Shown: piece by piece, positions 31,388-36,383 of the stretch
Numbering within the stretch: position 1 is the stretch's first letter
Layout of the letters: each line of letters begins with the position of its first letter
Assembly: GCA_025529335.1 (NCBI GenBank)
Contig: JAMYHX010000444.1
Span: 1 to 36,383, forward strand
DNA length: 36,383 bases
From: Rhizopus sp. PT2906
Lineage: Eukaryota; Mucoromycota; Mucoromycetes; Mucorales; Rhizopodaceae
Reading direction: 5' to 3'
Notes under the pieces: generated by a model
Databases searched by the model: none
What the model was told of the DNA's origin: nothing
Seen by the model: only the letters and a program-made list of their open reading frames with translations
Made by a program: the position numbers and the translations under genes

Positions 31388-33504
31388 GGTATCCTTTTTT
31401 ATATAGTAATCGTTAGTGAACAAACAGACGAGAAAGAAACAGGTGAAATAAATAAAAATAAAAAAAAAAGAAAATGCAAAGTCACGTTTTACTAGCCATT
31501 AACAGGAAACTTCATCTTACTAAAGCAGCCTTTGGCAGCAATTGGATTCTCAGCACATTTTGAATTCATTCACTAATGTTATTAACGCAAGCCCTGTCAG
31601 TTCGTCCAAGTCTTTTGGTAAAGCTTATAATCTTTTCAAAACATTAAATAATGAATGCTTCAAAAACCGCGTTCAAAAATAAGCATCCACTGTCTGCCGT
31701 GCGGCATAAGCATGTTGAGTATGTCCGTCCTGCCAATTAGATATACAATGATTTGTTTCTTTACAGGCAAAAGAATACACTTTTATAAAAGTTAACTCTT
31801 CTCACAGTAAAAGGGAATAACACGAAAAGAATTGAAGATCAGTATGAGTATTGTTATTAGACAGCATAAGTAGTCTCTGTATCTATTCCTTACTTACTCA
31901 AGAATATGTATCCAAATTATTCACTTTCTGAATATAGCGTGTGAATGATCCGTACAGTAACGAGATGCACTCTTATCGAGACGTCATTATGAAGCAGTTG
32001 CCGATATTTAATAATATTAAAATTAATATTAATGAACCTATTACACATTTATTCTTGAAAGAGTGCGCCTCCCTATTGACAAAAGTTTCTAGAATGAAAA
32101 TCCTTTACATGACAGATAAAGAAGAATGAATTATAAGATATGCGCAAGAGCTATTGTTTTATACGAATAGCTTAGGATTAAAATAACAGAAATAACATTG
32201 GTTACGATCACGTTTGCCCTTTCCTTTTTATTTTTTCCCATTCAAACTAAACCAGTTTGGAATGATGACATGTCCCTGAACGCCTTATTTTCTATAAAAG
32301 CCGGCCACTGGAAGTAAACCCTGTTCAAGAGCAAATCGACATCACTTTTCACATTGTTTATTGAGTGTGTGAATTTGGTTCTCATTTCAAAAACATGTTC
32401 ATTATACTATAGCGCCACAGGGGTACGCGTAGGAATTTACCTGCCTGTTTGATACACATGCACCTGTCTGGACAGGGTTCTTCCTTTTTAATGTAGATCG
32501 ACGAGTAAACTCCGTGCTTTTTTAGGAAATAATGAACTTTTTCTAGAGTATCCCAGAGATAAAGTTACACTAATGATGATTACACAACAATTCTGCTAGA
32601 TTTTGTTAGTAGATAATGAACCTTTACACGCGTAAACACGTACTTAATGACAATAAATATTAGCACAAGGATGAGTTTATCTATCAAGGCAATATCGTTC
32701 ATGTTACCTGTACAGTTATTGAGCACAATGAAAAATAAAAAAGCTTTAAATAAAGAAAACGACGCGATTTACACCTTTGTTATTGACATTAATTGTTCTA
32801 AAATCACAGTCGACTGAATAAGATGACGATAATCAATACCATTAAGCAAACATTTGTTTAACAAAAGAAAGGAGGAAGAACAAACTCATGAGTATTATAT
32901 TTTGCACATGATTATAAAGCGATCAGTAAAAGGAGAATGATGTCTTTTGAATAGACACGTCTTTATCCGTGACTTGGAAATTACAATGAAACTTTGCCTC
33001 CCCATAAAGAAGAAGAAATAAGATGGCGTAACAAAGTTGTATGAAATCATTATGAGATATTGTAACATACATTCCTCCTTTTTTTTTTATTATAATAAAA
33101 GGGTATTTGTTATTATTAATTGTGTATAAAAAGAATGCTTTCTAGAAATTGATCTATCCTTACGATCGAAGATAGAAATATAGTTCATCGATGGTGTAAC
33201 ACCATCTGAAGAAGGGGCTAAAATAGAGGAATACCCCACAGTCAGGTTCAATGCAAAAATTTGACACCATTGGGGATACCTTCATAAGCCAGTAATTACC
33301 AGAAAAGAGCACGAGAGTCATACCAAAAAGTTACGCCCAACTTTGTGGAAATGAACCTTGGATCCTCGGTCAAGGGATCAACCGACCTGTGCAACATGTA
33401 ATAATTTACAAATGGACAATAATGAGTTCAATAGACAGCTAAAATGAGCCCCCTGCGACTAAAAATAAAATATAAAAAGAAAAGTCAATGAACCAAAAAT
33501 AAGT
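31388..33504. other. 2.1-kb stretch without a convincing gene
   Basis: AT-rich. A 62-codon frame at 31941-32129 (first codon GTG) has no recognised motif. A good TATA-like tataaaag at 32293-32300 is followed about 95 bases later by ATG then five codons to a stop, so it may be an orphan promoter. An 8-bp inverted repeat (33190-33197 with 33199-33206) could form a cruciform. No tRNA or 5S gene was seen. Confidence 0.5.
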
Positions 33505-33512
33505 TATAAATA
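33505..33512 (+). promoter_or_regulatory. TATA box of the PH-domain gene
   Basis: tataaata lies 41 bases before the ATG at 33553 and is followed by a C/T-rich tract (33513-33539), a common layout for fungal core promoters. Confidence 0.5.
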
Positions 33513-33552
33513 CCCCCCCTTCTTTCTCTCTTTCTCTTATTTATATCTTAAT

Positions 33553-34337
33553 ATGAACTATCCTATTGCTGGCTGGCTATGCAAATTGAATTCATTACCC
33601 TTTAAAAGATCAAGATGGGTGTCTCGCTATTTTATATTACTTGAATCAGAATTACGGTGTTATAAAGATGAGGTAAATGTTTATATGCTTATAGGATTTG
33701 ATGATATTAACATATTCATCTATAGTTTACAGCAACACCATCACATATCCTAGATCTACATGAAATACTCCAAATCACAATTTATTCACAGCGTCCATTT
33801 ACATTCAAACTTGAAACGGTTGATCAAGATAAACCATGGATCATTGCTTGCGATTCAAGGCACGATATGGTGAAATGGATGAAAGCAATTGAATACAAGA
33901 TGACACCCGTATCACCTATCCGCATCGATGAAAGGAGCATATCCCCCGATATCTATCGAGTACCTACTCTATCACTTCGATGCACTAATTTAACACCTCA
34001 AGATCAATCAAAGAAAGTTTCCTTACTCGAACGAAGAAACAAAACGCTTGCGCCTATCATCACTCAACCCCTTTACCAATCTATATCATCCAGTGGAAGT
34101 ACTACTGTTAGTACAATTGATACCACCTATTCTACATCACCTACGTCTCCCAAACACTCAATCACTCCTTCTCCTACGGGCGCTGTCCTGTGCACTTGTA
34201 TGTCTTTTAAAGAATCAAGCAAACCAATCTCAAAAACACCTTTTAAAAAAAGCTTAAGCCTCATCTCACCTTTACAAAAGTATTTATCAGAAGTATCACC
34301 AACGTATTTAACTTATAAGAAACGATTTAGACTTTAA
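33553..34337 (+). CDS. PH-domain protein
   Basis: Two exons, 33553-33672 and 33726-34337, give 243 aa. Residues 1-105 form a pleckstrin homology domain: AGWLCKLNSLPFKRSRWVSR, YFILLESELRCYKDE, then after the intron ILDLHEILQITIYSQRPFTF, and the final helix with its invariant Trp in HDMVKWMKAIEY. PH domains bind phosphoinositides or proteins at membranes. The rest is Ser/Thr/Pro-rich and probably unstructured (TSPTSPKHSITPSPTGA), with many potential phosphorylation sites. It ends with a basic tail (YKKRFRL). The gene converges on TFIIB, with 51 bases between stop codons, so their 3' untranslated regions should overlap. The specific role is unknown. Confidence 0.85.
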
Positions 34338-34388
34338 TAAAACACAAGTATATCCCTTTTTTTTTTTCATTCACACATTTTATTGATA

Positions 34389-35464
34389 TTAAGGCAAAGC
34401 TAAATCTTCAAGACTTAGTTCTTCGCCACCAGGTCTTTGTTTTAAGGCATTTATATCTAACAAACTTTCTTTTTCTGCATAAAGTGTTTTATAGGCTGTC
34501 TTGATCGTCACTTCAGATACACCAGCGACATGAGCAATTTCCCTTGTTGATTTAGGTTGACGATAAAGATAGGAAACAAGATAGATACAGGCAGCTGCCA
34601 CTGAGATAGGTGATTTACCTGCGAGTGTACCAAGATCTTTTACGCGTCTAACCAAGTCAATACCTGCTTTTTGAACATAGTTTGGTAATTGCAAATTAGA
34701 ACAGAAACGAAGCATGAGATCTTCTGAATTCATAATAGTTGTGTTGGTTTGTAATTTCAATTGAAGTGATTTACAGCAGCGTCCAATCTCTTTTTTAGGC
34801 ACACGTGTCAAGGCGCAGATTTCTCTGAACGTACGACCGACCTTTTCTTGACGACAGGCAATAAAGATACAAGCAGCAATGATAGCGTCACTTGATTTTC
34901 CTCGTAATAGTTTTTCGTCTTCCACACGTTTATACAATTGCTTTGCTGTGTCACTCACAATCTTTGAGAGCGAGATCGAATCACACATGGCACCAATCTC
35001 TTTATATGCTTGAACAAGATTACGTTCACCTTTAACAGCTGTAGCTCTTCCGTGGACCTTGTTCAAGTCCTTAGCCGCGCCTGTTCCACCGTCTCTTCTG
35101 GAAATAACCGTATCTAGTTGGTTACCATCCAGTAGTGGATTTGCTGCAGCACCCACACGAGAGGGATCCTATGGAAGATATAAACAATGACTATACTAAA
35201 AAAAAGCTATTCAATACATACATCTCCTTCATCATTAGCAAATGTTCTCCATTCCGATCGAGTGTCGATGATTCGGTCACCAAGCACAAGTCCACAATCA
35301 CCACATACTAAATCGCCAGAAGCAAACTCTTCAACAATGTGTGGTGGAGTCAATTTGCAATCTGGACACATCAAGTTTATATTGAGATTGGGTTGAAATG
35401 CTTTAGGTTTCCCTTCATCTTTGTTGTTGGGTTCACGTAAAGGAAATGGAATAGCAGAAGCCAT
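34389..35464 (-). CDS. SUA7: Transcription initiation factor TFIIB
   Basis: Two exons (minus), 35464-35222 and 35168-34389, give 340 aa. TFIIB bridges TBP-DNA and RNA polymerase II and helps set the start site. The N-terminal zinc ribbon reads CPDCKLTPPHIVEEFASGDL and then VCGDCGLVLGDRIID. The B-reader follows (SEWRTFANDEGD, DPSRVGAAANPLL). Two cyclin repeats follow (SKIVSDTAKQLYKRVEDEKL with SSDAIIAACIFIACRQ; then AGIDLVRRVKDLGTLAGKSP with ISVAAACIYLV). The length is the usual one for fungal TFIIB (about 345 aa). The intron starts gtatgt. The gene symbol follows the yeast name. Confidence 0.95.
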
Positions 35465-35746
35465 TGTGTTTGTATTGAAATGTGAATGAAAAAAGAAAAA
35501 GCAAAAAAAAAAAGTAAGGATTGCTAATGAAAGAGGGTTTGTTTTATTCCTTTTGGCTTCTCTCTTTTAAATTTTTACAGAAAAAAAAAAATAAAAGAGG
35601 GAAAAAAAGCAGCTTATTAATGGCGCAGCGCAATGGAATGAATTTATTATTTTTATTCTCCTTTCTGATAGGATAAAAAATAGAACAAATCAAAATAGAA
35701 AATATAGAAATAATCAAAAAATTTCACCACAACTTGTCAAAAACCG

Positions 35747-35766
35747 TATAAATTAGTTGTTAAATA
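35747..35766 (+). promoter_or_regulatory. TATA-like elements upstream of U6
   Basis: tataaatt at 35747-35754 is about 49 bases before the inferred U6 start, and ttaaata at 35760-35766 is about 30-36 bases before it. The second spacing fits RNA polymerase III U6 genes better. Either could position TFIIIB. Confidence 0.45.
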
Positions 35767-35795
35767 GAGAAAATTTTCACCGGTGGGGTTGTCAA

Positions 35796-35818
35796 GTCTT
35801 CGGACCTCTGACACTTAT

Positions 35819-35850
<32 letters not shown>

Positions 35851-35910
35851 GGCCCCTGCACAAGGATGACACTAAACTTCTGAGACGGATGCTCTACGGA
35901 GCAACATTTT
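35796..35910 (+). ncRNA. U6: U6 spliceosomal snRNA
   Basis: The conserved U6 core is unmistakable: a 5' UUCG stem-loop (35796-35805), then attggaacgatacagaga with the ACAGAGA box that pairs with 5' splice sites. The catalytic AGC in gattagcatgg and the internal stem-loop/U4-pairing region ggcccctgcacaaggatgac follow. The 3' part carries a small hairpin gctc-tacg-gagc (35891-35902) before a T9-type run (35907 onward) that acts as the Pol III terminator. Length is about 112-115 nt, like yeast U6. The 5' end is inferred from the stem-loop. No intron is present in the core. The internal tagcatgg segment may double as an A-box. Confidence 0.95.
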
Positions 35911-36002
35911 TTTTTGTTTTTTTTTCAAAGGTAATGACGTCGGCACAACGCAGGAACGACGTCAGTTGGTTTTTCTTAAGCTTTGATCATTAAAGTGAAC
36001 TC

Positions 36003-36012
36003 GGTTCAAATC
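36003..36012 (+). promoter_or_regulatory. Putative downstream B-box of U6
   Basis: ggttcaaatc resembles the TFIIIC B-block consensus (GGTTCGANTC) and lies about 95 bases beyond the U6 terminator, as the yeast U6 gene has a B-block downstream of its terminator. One core position differs (A for G). Confidence 0.45.
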
Positions 36013-36019
36013 TTTCACT

Positions 36020-36291
36020 TTTAAAAAGTCAATCATTCAATAGCTGAGTCAATTAACCTTTTCACTCATTTTCTCTTGCTTTTCTTCAAAAAAAAAAAAA
36101 AAACGTTAATTGCTTACCTTGTTTTTTCTCTTTGCTTTAACTCTAAATCTTTAATGTTTGTCGATGTTTAATTATGAATTTTAAATGAAATGAACCTTAT
36201 ATCGACCAACTCTAATCCGAAGAAGTATAGAGAGACAATTCTTTTTAATCCTTCAATAATCATTCAATAAATCACAATCTTTTCTTTTTAT
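36020..36291. other. AT-rich intergenic DNA
   Basis: No gene is seen between the U6 B-box candidate and the next minus-strand stop codon. It contains an A-run near 36089-36103. Confidence 0.5.
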
Positions 36292-36383
36292 TTACTTCTG
36301 AGTAATACTGTAACGAAAGCGGAGTTGAAACAGACGAATTTCGTGACCCTCACGAACTTCATGAGGCAGACGAACTTCATGAC
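36292..36383 (-). CDS. 3' end of an unidentified gene, partial
   Basis: The minus strand enters at the window edge with an open frame of 29 codons ending at TAA (36294-36292). It reads HEVRLPHEVREGHEI, then RLFQLRFRYSITQK. The repeated HEVR/HEIR units and basic-aromatic tail look like a real protein C-terminus, and an AT-rich 3' region follows. Other minus frames are either closed or less protein-like. The product is not identified. Confidence 0.45.
   Translation of the reverse strand, partial: HEVRLPHEVREGHEIRLFQLRFRYSITQK

Noticed and set aside
33330..33410. Possible tRNA-like gene (ggatcctcggtcaagggatc region)
   Set aside because: No acceptor stem, anticodon arm or B-box could be built.
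35757..35993. 78-codon frame over the U6 locus
   Set aside because: The DNA is U6 snRNA with a Pol III terminator; the frame is incidental.

Overview
The window looks like nuclear DNA of an early-diverging filamentous fungus, most likely Mucoromycota (Mucorales). The basis is AT-rich intergenic DNA with many microsatellites, numerous short introns (about 40-75 bases, GT-AG with one GC-AG), compact gene spacing, and relics of Tc1-like and TnpB/Fanzor-like elements. The species cannot be named from the sequence. Gene models below were made by joining open frames at splice sites so that phase and family similarity both hold. No database search was run.

Left part (1-13000). The window opens inside a 71-bp repeat whose perfect inverted copy lies at 13092-13162. 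A small unassigned ORF and a fragment of a dispersed unnamed gene family follow. Then come a SAM-dependent methyltransferase (+) converging on the replicative helicase gene MCM2 (-, five exons), a gene-poor stretch with microsatellites, a Kre9/Knh1-type GPI-anchored wall protein (+), a CAMK-like Ser/Thr kinase (+), and an Integrator INTS11-type beta-CASP nuclease (-).

Middle (13000-23600). A Tc1/mariner-like element with a frameshifted transposase sits 98 bases upstream of the INTS11 start codon. It is followed by a truncated TnpB/Fanzor-like fragment, a secreted SGNH-fold protein that lacks the usual catalytic residues, a Big1/Voa1-type ER membrane protein (-), a Pho80/Pcl-like cyclin (-), and a long gene-poor tract. 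The tract ends in a mosaic relic in which a truncated Tc1-like transposase is joined to a decayed copy of the same unnamed family seen near position 500.

Right part (23600-36383). A tight head-to-tail array holds BCS1 (AAA chaperone of complex III), an Ssh4/Ear1-like SPRY adaptor with PPxY motifs, and MTO1/MnmG (13 exons), separated by only 76 and 53 bases. After it lie a small unassigned gene in a probably decayed region, a small acidic protein gene (-), a 2.1-kb stretch without convincing genes, a PH-domain protein (+) converging on TFIIB (-), a U6 snRNA with a downstream B-box-like site, and the 3' end of an unidentified gene (-).

Functional themes are mostly housekeeping: replication (MCM2), transcription and RNA processing (TFIIB, INTS11, U6), mitochondrial function (BCS1, MTO1), and cell wall or secretory pathway (Kre9-like, Big1-like, SGNH protein). 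The best candidates for something new are the dispersed gene family with two decayed copies here, the palindrome-rich 71-bp repeat, the catalytically dead-looking SGNH protein, and the small unassigned genes.
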